The notes beneath the pieces were generated by a model. That model was not told the DNA's origin. It searched no databases and worked only from the letters and a program-made list of their open reading frames with translations. 64,000 nt of DNA from Serilophus lunatus (taxonomy: Eukaryota; Chordata; Aves; Passeriformes; Eurylaimidae): assembly GCA_013399895.1 (NCBI GenBank), contig VXBA01003150.1:716875-780874 (forward strand), given 5' to 3'. The position numbers and the translations under genes are program-made. Positions 37,595 to 49,703 of the stretch are shown here, piece after piece. Each line of letters starts with the position of its first letter. The stretch's first letter is position 1.

Positions 37595-37867
37595 TTACAT
37601 GAGGCATTTACTGTGTACAGCTTTAATACTGTCTTCTATGTACTTCATCTGAGTTTTGCTGGGTTTTGGTCATAAGTTACAATGTCAGGAAACAAATACA
37701 TGATTGCTTTTGGTTTTTTCACATAAAGAAGGGCAAGCATAGCAGGCTGCAGGCTATAATCTACCTCACAGAAGAAAAGGTACTGTAGATATATCCCTGT
37801 TTTTTCAAGCTGGTGCTGATAAATCTTTTCTTTCACTTCTGTTGCTATGGTGTTAGTTCTTTGCAAT

Positions 37868-37912
37868 AACAAACCTTTGGGTGATCCTGTCAAATGCAAA
37901 GATCAGTTGGAG
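37868..37912 (-). mobile_element. Possible detached CR1 remnant
   Basis: The + strand reads TTGGGTGATCCTGTCAAATG, then CAAAGATCAGTTGGAGA. It resembles the CR1 interior GGGTCACCTTGTCATAGAAGG...AGATCAGGTTGG that would follow the 37594 end in the same orientation. About 270 bp of unrelated sequence separates the two, which would imply an insertion or local decay. Short and weak. Confidence 0.35.
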
Positions 37913-40900
37913 AGAGAGATGCTGAAAGGGAAGGGAAATAGAAAGGCTCAAATTCCAGCTGATGACAAACAATGAATGAGTGTTTCTCTCAGCAGAGGGC
38001 CATCAGAAATTTTGCACTTTACTTCTGCTGACTTCTTTTTAGGTCTGATACTCCACTTGAAAAGGTTTCTTATTACCTTCTCAAATCTTTTCTTTTCCTT
38101 TTTTTTTTCTCCTCTTAATGTATAAAAGGAAGGTGGAACTCTTCCAAATTCCACAGAGCCCAAGAATATTTACTTTCCTTCAGCATGACTTGGATCACAG
38201 AGAACTTATTCTTGCAAATGGTTTGATCCTCCAATCCACAAAATACTGGATAAATTTTTGAAGCTTTTGTGGCTGAAATGTACCTGCTGTTCTTGCTGAG
38301 CCAGTTGAATTGGTCATTAAACTTCCCATCAGAGAAGCTGCTTGATCATGCTGTCATTTTTCACGTTGGTTTCTCGGTGAAGGGGGAATAAAACATTGTT
38401 ATGGGGGGGAACCTTTTTAATGATTTCCAATGTGCAAGGTAGATGGATTTGGTTTCATTCTCAAAATATGCCAGTTGCGTTTAGCTGGCACAACTGTTGT
38501 GAAGAAGTTATCTTGCCCAGATGTCTCATGCTTCTGGAAAACACTGCTGGAAATGCCTGGATATGCCTTGAAGGCTTACTTCTATTCTTGGGTCAAGGCT
38601 GAAAGGGAGAACTGTTTTCTCATTTTCTGAATGTTTCTGTGCAGATTGAGTTTCAAGTGTAGGAAGAATATAGAGGGGTAACCAATCTCAGATACTTATT
38701 TGCTTCTCACTGTTTTTCAAACTGGGAGTCCTGAAATTGGATTAATTCACTTTTTTTTACATTGGCAGCTAGGAACTTTCTGACCTAGTTAAATAGACCC
38801 TTTGTTTTGCTATTTCCTTCCAGATGTGATAGGCAGATGGAAAAAAAATCAGAAAAAGCAGCGTGGTCATCTGAGATTTCTTTTAAGGATATTAGCTGAT
38901 TTTCTGGAACTTGGTTGCAGAAGTTAATTATCTCCTTCCATGTCCTTAGCCAAGCTGCAGTTCACTTCATTTTGCCTTAATTTTGCAGACACTTAGGCTT
39001 TCCCTTAGCCTTTGTGCTGTACTACTAATGAGAGTGAAAATGTAAGTGCTAGGACAGCCAGACCTTCTGTGGACTGCCTCACCTGGCCACAGCTTACCCA
39101 TCCTTGATGCACACCCTTGATGTGCATCCACATCAAGTGTGTCCTGTCATCTCTACCATGGTGTGTAGGAGGCTGCTGCCCAGTTGTGAGCAGTGCCTCT
39201 GTTAGTCTTCTTGGAAGATAAGACACACAAGATATTTTCCAGTTGTATTAGAATCTACATCAGGACATAAAGGACCTATAACTTTTCTTGGGACCATATA
39301 GTAGTGGGCAAGCAAAGGTGGTCTCTAGGGGAGGAACTGGCAGTCTTTCAGTTTGCTTTTGTGCTGTAAGTAGCTTCAGTTATTCTGTTCAAGTAAGCCT
39401 GACCCAGATAAGTGTCTATCCAATTCAGCTTCACAGATCAGTTATGTTAGCAGCTAGTAAATTAACATAAGGCTGTTTTAATTTTATTGATTCTATCCTA
39501 TCGTTAACTTCCTTAAGGCACTCAGTCCTTAATTCAAATCAAGGCCATTTCTGAAGGGTGGGAAATTGTAGTAGGATAGAACTCAAGCTAATGAGACAGA
39601 AAACAGAGCATGAACAGCCTTTTCACTTCTTTCCCTCCTGTGCCTCCCACCCCTTCTTTCCCAGAGCTGAATAAAAGAGATAGCAGCAATGGAAAGGAAC
39701 ATGTATGTAACTGTGAAATCAGATGATAACTTCAGTTTAGTTAGCATGTATCTGTCTTTCCTCTCAAAGATGTTCCTGGTTTGAAGTTCACAAGGTTATA
39801 TTGCCTCTGAGGCAGTAGATCTCAGAATTGGTTGAAGTGCAGCTTTCATGTTGTGAGCAGCCCAGTGTGTTGGCTAGAATATGAGCCAAGAGTGCACTTA
39901 CACTTTACTACTGTTAAATCTGGTAAGTAGCTTCATGGGATCATGAAGTTTGGTGAGGATCTTAGGGGTATGTAATACATCATCAAAGCAGATTTGGCAT
40001 TAAATTTAGACTAAGTTGCTTAGGGCTTTACCCAGTCAGGTGTCAAAAACCTTGAAGGATGGAGATCCTGCAGCCTTTGTGGAACTCTGTGCTGTAATCA
40101 GGCTGTCCTTGTGGTGGATTTTTTTTCCAATGTAGTTGGAATCTCCATAGTTTTGATTCAGATTCTAATAAATCCAAGCCCTCACAGGGTTGTTGGCCAG
40201 CTCTCTTAGTGTCCTTGCATGCACCCATCAGGTCCAGTAGCCTTTCTTGCATTAATATTTCCTAAAAATAAATTTCCTCAATCCTTTTCCAGTGCAGGTG
40301 GTTCCTCTGCTCCTTGAACCCTGTCTTGGTACTAGGGACCAAGCCATATGACACATTGTCACACTTTCTGCTTCCTATGCTGTCTGGAACAGAGTTTCTG
40401 CACACCCCACCTCAAATTTTTGTCTCCTATCCCAAATCTGCTGCTGACAGTTCTCTGGAAACTGCACTCCTCCTTACCAGCTGAACAGTTGTTCTGGTAG
40501 CAGATGAATTTGTACAGATCCTGGGTCACTTGCTTTTGTATTACCTGTATTCCTGTCCTGAGTATATTTTGCATAATCCCAAAGGGTGAAGGGCACAGCA
40601 GGCATTCCTTTTATTAGTAGTGTTAATCTTTGTTGGCTCGTTCCTTTTGTATGTGTGTGAATGTACCAGGAAATTGAACTCAAGAGGGAAATGTTGGCTC
40701 AGGGTGGAGAAGCATAGGAAGGTGTTTGGATGGAGGATGCTTGCCTATGACTTCACTCCTTTTTTATGGAATTAGAGCTGCTGAGAAATGAGTCTCTGAG
40801 TAAAATTTTCTAATGTTCAATGAAGTGTAAATTCTCAGGGATTTGGATTACATACCAAAATAAAGGCATTGTGTAAAGTAAATACACAACAGAACGTGTG

Positions 40901-40975
40901 GCTGCAACACCTTGGATGGTGGCAGGGTCAAGAACCTCCATGTATTAATGAAAGACTTCTCTCTGGTTTCCTCAG

Positions 40976-41101
40976 CTTGATCTCACCAAACCCATTGAAG
41001 ATCAGGGCCCTTTGGATGTGATCATACATAAACTGACAGATGTCATCCTTGAAGCAGACCAGAATGACAGCCAGTCACTGGAGTTGGTTCACAGATTCCA
41101 G
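40976..41101 (+). CDS. ITPK1: ITPK1 internal coding exon, N-terminal substrate-binding domain
   Basis: The exon has 42 complete codons (phase 0 at both ends), flanked by a CTCAG acceptor and a GTAAGT donor. The translation runs from LDLTKPIEDQGP through VIIHKLTDVILEADQND to ELVHRFQ. It aligns without gaps to about residues 41-82 of human ITPK1, with conservative changes only (LNLSRPIEE in human becomes LDLTKPIED). The AAA codon at 41030-41032 is the counterpart of human Lys59, which I recall as an inositol phosphate ligand in the known structure. The exon lies 40 kb downstream of the microexon and 8.5 kb upstream of the next exon. There are no frameshifts or stops, so the gene looks functional. 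Reading through the donor continues open for 54 codons to a TAA at 41264; this is intron sequence unless transcripts terminate there. Confidence 0.97.
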
Positions 41102-41308
41102 GTAAGTGGTTCTTTCACAGTCCTTCTGCATTTCCAGCAGGAAGATGATCTTGGTACAGCAAATGCAGTCTGTTTACTGTGCAGCTGGAAGGTTTTAACG
41201 GAGAGTTCTCTGGCACACTGCTGCCCTGCCACTGATAGTCCAGCAAAAACAGTTTTGTCAGTCTAAATGGACTTGTACCTTGGAAAGGTTTTATATTGTA
41301 TTGATAAC

Positions 41309-41318
41309 ATTAATAAAA
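41309..41318 (+). promoter_or_regulatory. AATAAA hexamer downstream of ITPK1 exon read-through stop
   Basis: A canonical polyadenylation hexamer occurs at 41312-41317, 46 bp after the in-frame TAA (41264-41266) reached by reading through the donor of the 126-nt exon. Such hexamers are common by chance in AT-rich introns, and no clear GU-rich element follows. Its use is only a possibility. Confidence 0.25.
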
Positions 41319-41562
41319 ACTGATTTCCCCCCAAATGTTCCCACCCAATGTCATTTCAAGAACATTAGTGCTTCTCAGAAAGAGAAACAGGTGTTTGCAG
41401 AGCCCTTCACATGCATCTCCTCATGACAGAAGCCACAGAATTAATGGCCCAGTTCTGCCCAGTCTTCCCAGTTCCCGGAATGCTAATTTCTGTAACATCA
41501 AGGTTGCTGTGTGACTGTGTCCTCTTGTGCTGAGATTCATGTTATATTATTTTTTTTCTCAG

Positions 41563-41643
41563 GTTTACATTGAAGGTCAGAAATATGCAGAGCGTAGTGG
41601 TACAGAGAACAGTTTTCCCATAAAATTCCTATCAGTAGTTTGA
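41563..41643 (+). other. Candidate alternative terminal exon of ITPK1
   Basis: A strong acceptor (TTATTTTTTTTCTCAG, AG at 41561-41562) lies 460 nt after the 126-nt exon. The downstream sequence is open in the frame the upstream exon would give (phase 0): 26 codons beginning VYIEGQKYAERSG, then TGA at 41641. Use would truncate ITPK1 before its ATP-grasp core. No conserved donor was seen in it. No known transcript is claimed. Confidence 0.2.
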
Positions 41644-44600
41644 ATATTGATAAAGCAACACCATTATAAACTTAAAAGGTGTTTCTTCTAGTGGATATCT
41701 TTAATAATAGGTGTGTTCTTTTCTTCTTACTCAAAAAGAAATTTTAAAAGAGATTCAGAATTTTATGAAATATGCTTATGTCAGGCAAAATCTGTAGTTT
41801 TCACAACTTTGCTTTTTTGGTATATGACATTCTCTTTGCTTTGTTTAATATTCTACAACTAGTAATGCAGAAAGTATTTTACTTATCACACTTTACTTAT
41901 TATTACTTATTTTTGCTCTTGTAACAGAGCTTTTCTTCTTCTTCCCACTGCATATTACTCAAACACACACAGGAGATGAAAAGTTTTCATTCGTGAGTCT
42001 GACACTCTGGCATTCATAGGTCTGAATATTCATCACTAAGTAGTGCAGGCACCTACAGCATACAGAGAGATGGACTTCAGAGGGTTTCTGCTTGTAGTCT
42101 TTCCATGTTTCAAATGTTAACTAGTTTCCCATCTTACCAATGGGTAAAACTGATGACCAAAGAGTCAAAAGGGTGCATGTGTTAGCTGATTAAGACTCAT
42201 GAGAATGGCTCTCATAAGGACTTTGGGGCTGTTTGTTTCTTGTTTGAGCTCTGCTATGAATTTGTAGTAGCTATGATGACATCTGATTTACAGACTAAGT
42301 CACAATACAGTGATGTCTGATGATCCTTCTTTAGAATATTTTTTGGCATAACCTAGTGGATGGCTTCTCCACAGGCACGCAGTTGACAAAAAAATAATGT
42401 CCCAATACTGTACTATGCGTATTTCTGACTGTGGATATGAAATTATAATCTCTTCATATCTTCAAAACTCATTCATTTAAAAAAGATTCTCTCCCAGTGC
42501 CTTCCAAACTTTTCTAGTAAATGAGACTGAGGGTAAGGACCCCTGTGAGCTGGCTTCTGAATGATATCCTCTCTCCAGTAAAGCAGAGAGCTTCTGCTTC
42601 TGCAGATGTGACTGAGTTGTGCCACATCACTGGCATGCAGGGGGCTTCCGTGGTAGTAAAATATGTACCTAGGAACCAGCAGAGCAGGGAACAGGCCTAT
42701 CTCCATTGCCAAGAAGTGTATTACATGCCAAAATGTGTTTTTATTGCATACTGTCATGCAATTTTTTATCCAGTGCATAAACTGGCTGGGAATTGCTGCT
42801 TGCCTCCATCTGTCCTGTATTATGTTTAAGATGGTGAAAATTATTAGAAATTAAGAGAAGTGTACTCCCTAACAAAAAGCAATTGTGATAATCCATTTGT
42901 AGAAAGTATATGGGGTTGTAGTTTTGGTTTTTTTAAACTAAAATCAGTGGGCAACCTAGAAAATGTAAAGAGACCCATTGCAAGAGAGCTGCTTACGTGT
43001 GTCAGGTTTTTATATGAGCACTGTGGTATTTCTGGTACCTACACACAAATCAAAGTAGTGTTGCTCTCTTATTGTTCATGTAGTTGACTGAAGAAGTTTT
43101 GATGATCTTAACCAGACCAAACAATGCAAAATTCATTATGCTTTTTTCCTGCTATTGAATATAAATGTAACAGCAAGATGATACCTGGCAGCAGTCTTGC
43201 TGCTGGCTCCATAACACGGTCTTCCAGGAAGCAGAGAGCAAGGGATCCTTGACCAGGAATGATCTGCCAGGTAACATTTATGGTCTTTTTAAGCATAGTT
43301 TTTTCTCAGAGCTGTATTGTAGAGACCTTGACCATCTAATCTGGAAGAGCTGAGGAGGAAACTGGCTTCACATTTACATGACTCTGTGTTGCTGATCTCT
43401 GGAATCTGTGATGAACCCTTGTATAGTTTGGTGGAGAGTGCTAATAGAACAGGAAGCCTCTTAGCATGCCCTCTTTTCCTTGCCATTTAATGACCATTCT
43501 CAATTGCCTTGGGAAAAAAGTCTTTGCTGGAGACTGAAAACAGCATGGAGGAGCTGCCTGTTGCCACTGGGATTTTTAGCTGGAGAAGACCTTTGAGGCT
43601 GAGCTTTTGAGGTCTTCGTGCTAGTTGGATGCAGTCTGGACTGCAGTTTCTCAGGAGAGTGTTGGTGCATGCAAACTGTTCTCCACTGCACCGAAAATCA
43701 GTGATTAGTGCCTAGTGATCCCATGCAAAGCCAAAACAAATGTTGCATGCAGCACCTAGTGTAGTGCATGAAGTGAAAAGCAGAGAAATCTTTCAGTTTG
43801 CTTTTTAGGACGCTTGGATCCTTATTTTGAGGATGATGATCAATCTCTCTTCCTACCCACTGTAACACTGGGCTGGACCAATTAAACACAGTTTATTTGT
43901 TGTCTGTTATAGTCTTTGGTGGTTCCTTCTCGACCAGAGGAACATAGAGGGAAGTCAGGTGCAAAGAGGCATAGTCTGCAGGGTGCCTTTCACTTGCTGC
44001 TACTACAATTCTTTCTTGGCAAGAAAGAAAACCAAACTACCCCAGTTTCTGCCTTCTAGACAAAGTATATGGCTTTGAAAACTGAGTATATTTTAGCATA
44101 TGCAAGATATTAGGGAGTCATTGTTATACTTACGTTAGAGCAAAATACTCTCTGAGCCTCATAGCTGTACAGTGTCTTGAATGTCTTCATTCATTGCAGC
44201 TTCATATTAGTCTGTTCCATTCAAAATGATAGCTCAAGTGATGGAAAATCAATAGAGTTATTAATTTGTCCTTCCAAGCTTTTTGTGAACAGACTCTTTG
44301 CATTAGCCTTCTTGAAAAGGTAGATCAGAAGTAGATTTTATGCCTAGCCTTCTGCTATCAGGTTGATGAAAATTTAAACTCCCCTGCCGCCTTTCAAATC
44401 TTGACTCTTCTACTCTGGAGTTGCCCAGGATGGGCTCTTTTATTCTTGATCGACAAGCTCTCTTGGAAGGGTTTGGGACTGGGAGGAAGGAAAATTAGGG
44501 AGATATTATGGAAGGGAAGGAGTTAGAGGATTGCTCAGCTGTGAAAAGGCAAGTGAAAAATCAAAGGAAACTTCAATCTTAGTAATTTTTTCTTACTGGA

Positions 44601-47600
44601 AGACAGGGTGAGACAGAGTTGAAATGGTCTATTTGCACCTGAATTCACAGACCAATGCCAGAATTTTTCTCATTTGGTAAATAATTAGGTCTTAAATTTG
44701 TTGGAAGAGCCTCATAAGCAGCAAAAGTAACTAAAAATTTATCATGCAAGTGCTAACAGTTAGGTTAGCTTCCTATAGGTTGGTATTTGCGAAATGAAGC
44801 AGTGGTGGGCTTTTGAGGGCTAAACAAGGCAACTGAGTACTCAGAAAGTTGCTGTGAGATGTACAGTGAATAGAAATGTAACAGAGAAGATCTGTTCCCC
44901 TTTCCCCTTGCCACCCTTTATCCCTCCCAACTATTGCAGAAATTTCTTATAGATTTAGCGACGAACAATTTTGAAATGAGTGTTTGTTGAAGATCCAACA
45001 TGCCTATGCCTTTCCTTTTGAGACAAGGTGTCTGAAAAGAGTCCACCACAGCCTAAGACAACAAAAAGGAAGTCTGAATCTGATGCAAACTCTTTAGACA
45101 AGCTTGTGTCTGTCTTGACATCTGTTTGTACCTTGAAAAATGTCGACCTGTTGCGAGCAATCATCTTCGTGTTTCTGTATGTGGGGAAACACAAATCCAA
45201 ATTGCATTATTGTTTCTTCTGCTAACTTTTTTTCTTTTGGAATTCTTTGATGAAACTTCATTTAGTCTTAAACTAAAGATTATATCAGTTTTATTACTTA
45301 GTCATAAAAGCAATTCCATGAATCAGCGAGTCTCTTTCATCATCTAATGACTTATTATTTGCAGTAGATACTGTATCAACTTTCTGTTAAAATATTAAAA
45401 AAAATAATTATCTACCTTTTTTGGATAAAATGACAAGCAACTCTATTCTCATTTATACACAGACTTCTCAAGAAAAGTCTAATTTTTTTAATCTCTGGGT
45501 TATATCCAGAGGTATTTATTAGGAAACATTAAATATTTGGTCTCTCTTTGATTTCAAGTTTTATTGCTGGCCTTCTGCCAGTAATGGGACTGGTACAGAG
45601 CATGACTTAATGCCCAGCCTGAAATACAAACAAAAGAGGATCTGCTAAAAGTCCTTTTTTCTTCTTGTTTGCTTTTATTATGTCAAAGATTAGAATGAGG
45701 AAAACATAGACATGTCTAGGTCAAGCTGAACTGCAGCCCAAGGACACAGCCCTTTCAAGCCATTGTTGGAAAGCCTAAATATCCCCCACGTTGTTTCTTG
45801 GGTGCTTGGAGTCTGCTGTTGTATCCCAATTTTCAGTAAATCCACAAAGGAGAGAACAGGGTTGTTTTGTTGGAACAACCAAAAAAGATTTAAATGTTCA
45901 AAGTTGAAAGGTGGTGTTCTACTGAAAGCTCTGTCTGGGCTTCAGTGTTTCTGTTTTCCTTCTTCAACTACTCAAGTTCATGTCTGTAGTAGTTTATCTA
46001 TTTTCAAAATTATTAGACAGAAACCCTTCATGCTTATCCAGATCAAAGTTTATAAAATGTTTCACATCAGCTGTTGTAATTGTTCCCATGAAACTAAGAA
46101 AATTGATTTTTCTCATTGCAATTTTCTGTTATGGGGAATTGATGTAAAGTTCAGAATTTTGAATTATTTATTTTGAGTAGTTTTCTGTACATAAGTATTA
46201 GAACTCTTTCTTTTACATGTGTTGGTGATTTACTGGTGAGAGGTGTGGGAGATTGGGAAAGTGCTGGCAGTATACAAGCCCAAGGAGAAGCTGAGTGATT
46301 TGCTTTGGGGATCCTGCTGCAGCTGGATGGTTTTGTTTTTGAATGCAGAATTAATTCTTTGTGATGGCAATCCAAGCAATGACGGGTATGCAAGAAGAGA
46401 TGCAGAGTTATGGGGACTTGAGTGTATTTTGATGCTCCTGTCCCCTGAGCAGTTAACCTCTAGCTGTGCTCAAATAGATGCACAAAAACATTGACCTTGT
46501 TCTGCATTGAGAGTCCTTTGCTTCGAAGAGGGAGCTGTTTCTGGATTCAGTTAAAAGGAGAGCTCTGTAGCCTGTTCCCGGGTCAGCTCTAGGAGACACT
46601 TCAATTTCTAGTCCTTTCCTTTGCTCAGGTGACAAAGATCTTCACTGCCCTGCTGACAGTCTCTGAGTTCTGCCATCCTATGCCCTCTGGCTGTCTGAGT
46701 ACCTAAGCCTGCAAATGGAGAAGAGCTGGAGAATAGTACTTGACATAGATTTGATGCTCAGAAATTTCCTTGTTTTATAAAGAAAGCTCATGTTCAGGCT
46801 GTTTTATATGTAGTTGAAGGGGCTGTTGTCTTGCACTCAGTGCAGTTCTTCTTGACTTTAGAGTAGTTCAAGTCCTCCAGACTCTAAATGGCGTTTGGAA
46901 AATAGACCCCACCACCCATGTCATCTCCATCAGTTATTTCATGTTTGCTTTACAGAGCATTTTGAAGTCTCCTTCAAGCAATAGGATGAGAAATCAGTCA
47001 CTGGAAAGTCAGCTTAGATGCTCACTTTTGTTGAGATGTTGACTGATGTAGAATGGCCTTGAGATTGTGCCTTCATTCCTGTTGAACTTTGTTATGCTGT
47101 GTCAAGCTTGCTGCTTAGATGATCTTTTCATATGGTGTAGAGCTCTTATTAGAAATAAAGCTACTGCAAAGTTCCTTAGAGAAAGCATAAAAAAGCCAGG
47201 CTCCCTCTGGAAATACTTAAGAGTAATGTGGGCCAAATTAACAAGAGGAATACACCAATCCCAGGGAAGCGAGGATGGTTCTCAGTGATGAGATGCTCAT
47301 CAGAAAGATTTGGGAAGGTGTACAAGGAGCTAAGAGAGGGAAAAAACATTCCTTTTATGGCAGTAAAGGTGATGAAGTCCACAGGCAGGACGAATGTATG
47401 TGTGAGGGGAAGGATTTGTATGTACGGAGTAAGGACTAGGCCAGGCAGGAAGCGCATGGAAGTTTGAATTCAAGGTGGAATCAGAGGTCGAGGCAGAAGG
47501 ATGGTCACCACGGTGTAAAAGGAAGAGCTCACACATCCGAAGCACCACCAGGATATTTGCTGACGGATCTCTGCTGAGGTCACTTTTCAGAGCTGTAACA

Positions 47601-49585
47601 GGTTCAGTCTGGGAGCTGTGCTTACCTGTTGCCCCATCCAGGGTATTGGCTGTCTGTGATGCGCTTGTCCTCTCAGTGAGCTCATGAAGATGCCACTGTG
47701 GTAACTCCCTGTTTTAAACTGAGTCATAGAGGGACTAAAAGAGCTATCTTGTTATGCTATAGATATATTGAGATATTCAAGTACAGTTTCACAGTTGGCG
47801 AGTTTAAACTAATGCCCTAATCACTGGATCATGCTAGTTCCTTCCACAGTGTCTTTTAGGTGCTTCATTGAAGGGTATGTATATGTAGACACACGTAGGT
47901 GTTTAAGATGCACTTAAAAAAATAAATCTCATCAGTATTTGAAGCTGACTCTGGAAGTACTAGGGGCAGGAGACTCATGAAAACTGTATGTTCTGGGTTT
48001 TAATGACTTGCAAAGAACCCAGCTTCTCCTCCAGTGAGCTGATGAGGCTTCTTGTCCAGGCTACACTGCAAGAGTGAGACAACAGCTGGATCTGACAGTC
48101 TTGGTGACTGACTGTCCCTTACTTCTCCCAAGTGGCAGAAAGATTGAACATGTCCTTGGGGAACTCATTCTTTTTGTTCTGCAGGGATTATTAATTATGT
48201 GAGACAGAAGTATCGCCACTGAAGGATGCGTCATGCCCTGTGAAGGAAAGCTGCTTGTGTGCTGTGAGTGATGTAGTGGGTTTATTAACCCCAAGGCTGG
48301 ATTCCTTTAGCCTCAAAAGAATAATCCCCTTTTAGCAGTCATCAGTTTAGACTATGTAGTCATCAGAAAGCAACAGTTTACCAGTGCTGGGTTGAGGGGG
48401 AAGTCTGCATACCCAGTCAGTGTTTAGAGCAAAACCTCTTTCTGAGAATAGACCATGCCTTCCTTTTTCCTTCATCTCAGTACCTGGCAAAGTCTGTCTC
48501 CCAAGGCCATCTCATCATTCTCCTAAGTATCTTTTGAAGCATGATCTTTGAAATAGTCAATTGAATTGAAGGAGAACTTCATGGAAGTCTATTAATTGCG
48601 GGAATGTTTACCATGCATTTGCATGAATGGATTTAAAGATATGAGTGAAAACATAAGGATGGCTTTGGGAAGTTGGGTAAAACAAAGACAGATGCTAACT
48701 GTGGAAATACTTGTCTTCTTTTGAATAGGATAAGATGAATATATGTGTTCGCACTGATTTTATGAGGCCAGGTTGAGGCAGTGATGAAGGATCTCAGCTT
48801 CCCTTCTAAGAAACAGAAGGAAATTTTGTTGGGACTGCAAGGCCAGTATCTGGCAGCTGTGTCTGGGTTCATGGCCAAGATGCAGTAGTACAGTCATGAC
48901 CTCAGTGAATGGGGAATTGAGTTCCCAAGGTGAAGATCCATGAAGTCATTAACTTTGCTTTGTTCTTGTAGTCAGGAAAGGAAACTATGAACTTAGAGAA
49001 GTAGCAAGCAATGAAGACACAGTGAAGCAACAATTTCTTCAGCTCTGCCAAAAAAATTCAGCCCTTATCATCCAGCTCTTAACACTGTCTTCAGCCTAGC
49101 TAGAGGACAGCAATAATAACAGCATAAAGGAACCCAGATGTAGGTCTGAACCTAGTTCAGATGGTTGTGATGTTCACGTGCAGTAATTCAATGCAAGCCT
49201 AACCCTAAGGTAGCAATGTATCATCTTTCTTCTCCTAATTGCTTTTCTCGGTGCTGCTCACAGCTCTAACTGTGGCACTTTGCCACTCACTCTCTTGTGA
49301 GTTGATGTGGTTGCAGCACAGGTTTTTCTGCTGATAGTGAGTCTAAAGGGGAAATTTGCCATCCTAAACCAGCTAGCTGTCACATTTATGTTTGTTTTAA
49401 ATGTCAGTGTCCTGACCGTCTGGTGACTTCCTGCATTTCCAATGTCCATTTGGCTTCCCTTGAAGAGAAGCTGGAGTCTGAGGTTTTTAACATTGTCTAT
49501 TCTCTTCCCCATCTCATTACTTTTTCACACTCTTTAACAAACCTAATGCCTTTTTTTTATTTTCCCCCTGTATATTGTTTTGCAG

Positions 49586-49703
49586 GAGTATATTGATGCT
49601 CATCCAGAAACCATTATCCTGGACCCTCTCCCGGCTATTCGAACGCTTCTGGACCGATCCAAGTCTTATGAGCTAATTCGGCAAATAGAGGCATACATGC
49701 AAG
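49586..49703 (+). CDS. ITPK1: ITPK1 internal coding exon, region leading into the ATP-grasp core
   Basis: The exon holds 39 codons plus one base, with a TTTTGCAG acceptor and GTAGGC donor. It reads EYIDAHPETIILDPLPAI, then RTLLDRSKSYELIRQIEAYMQ, matching about residues 83-121 of human ITPK1 nearly perfectly. Differences visible are Val to Ile in the ETI(V)LD stretch, Lys to Gln in IRKIEAY and Glu to Gln after YM. The CGA codon at 49655-49657 is the counterpart of human Arg106, which I recall as an ATP-contacting residue. It ends in phase 1; the leftover G should join AT from the next exon to make the Asp of the DDRICSPP segment. That exon was not found in the remaining 14.3 kb, so the intron must extend beyond the window. 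The preceding exon ends in phase 0, so the junction is in frame. Confidence 0.97.

Larger units (their letters stand above)
1011..40975 (+). other. ITPK1 40-kb intron
   Basis: This intron separates the 25-nt microexon from the 126-nt exon. Contents by stretch: 1.0-7.0 kb, nothing recognised. 7.05 kb, MIR-like SINE. 9.4 kb, AT-rich tandem duplication. 9.5-15.6 kb, nothing recognised. 15.6 kb, a sense CR1 stub. 16.3-16.4 kb, an antisense exon candidate. 16.5-19.4 kb, nothing recognised. 19.5 kb, ancient CR1-type LINE. 19.8-21.6 kb, nothing recognised. 21.6 kb, CR1. 22.6 kb, LTR remnant. 23.3 kb, sense exon candidate. 23.5-28.1 kb, nothing recognised. 28.1 kb, ancient CR1-type remnant. 30.7 and 31.4 kb, short tandem repeats. 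31.5-36.5 kb, nothing recognised. 36.5-37.9 kb, long CR1. 37.9-40.9 kb, nothing recognised. Scattered open frames up to about 165 codons are judged to be chance or repeat-derived. Confidence 0.85.
41102..49585 (+). other. ITPK1 8.5-kb intron
   Basis: The intron is bounded by GTAAGT at 41102 and TTTTGCAG at 49585. An AATAAA at 41312 and an acceptor-like site at 41562 near its start may allow early transcript ends (see findings). The rest, 41.7-49.5 kb, is AT-rich unique-looking sequence with no CR1, LTR or SINE that I recognise. Frames of 100-140 codons at 42.5-42.8 and 45.8-46.2 kb have no coding signature. Confidence 0.85.

Noticed and set aside
43500..43691. Minus-strand 63-codon frame rich in Ser, Lys, Gln
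   Set aside because: Coding-like at first glance, but it is short, the acceptor is weak and no donor or partner exon could be placed.
45763..46176. 137-codon plus-strand open frame with many Cys and Phe
   Set aside because: T-rich sequence translated gives such hydrophobic peptides; no start context or homologue recognised.
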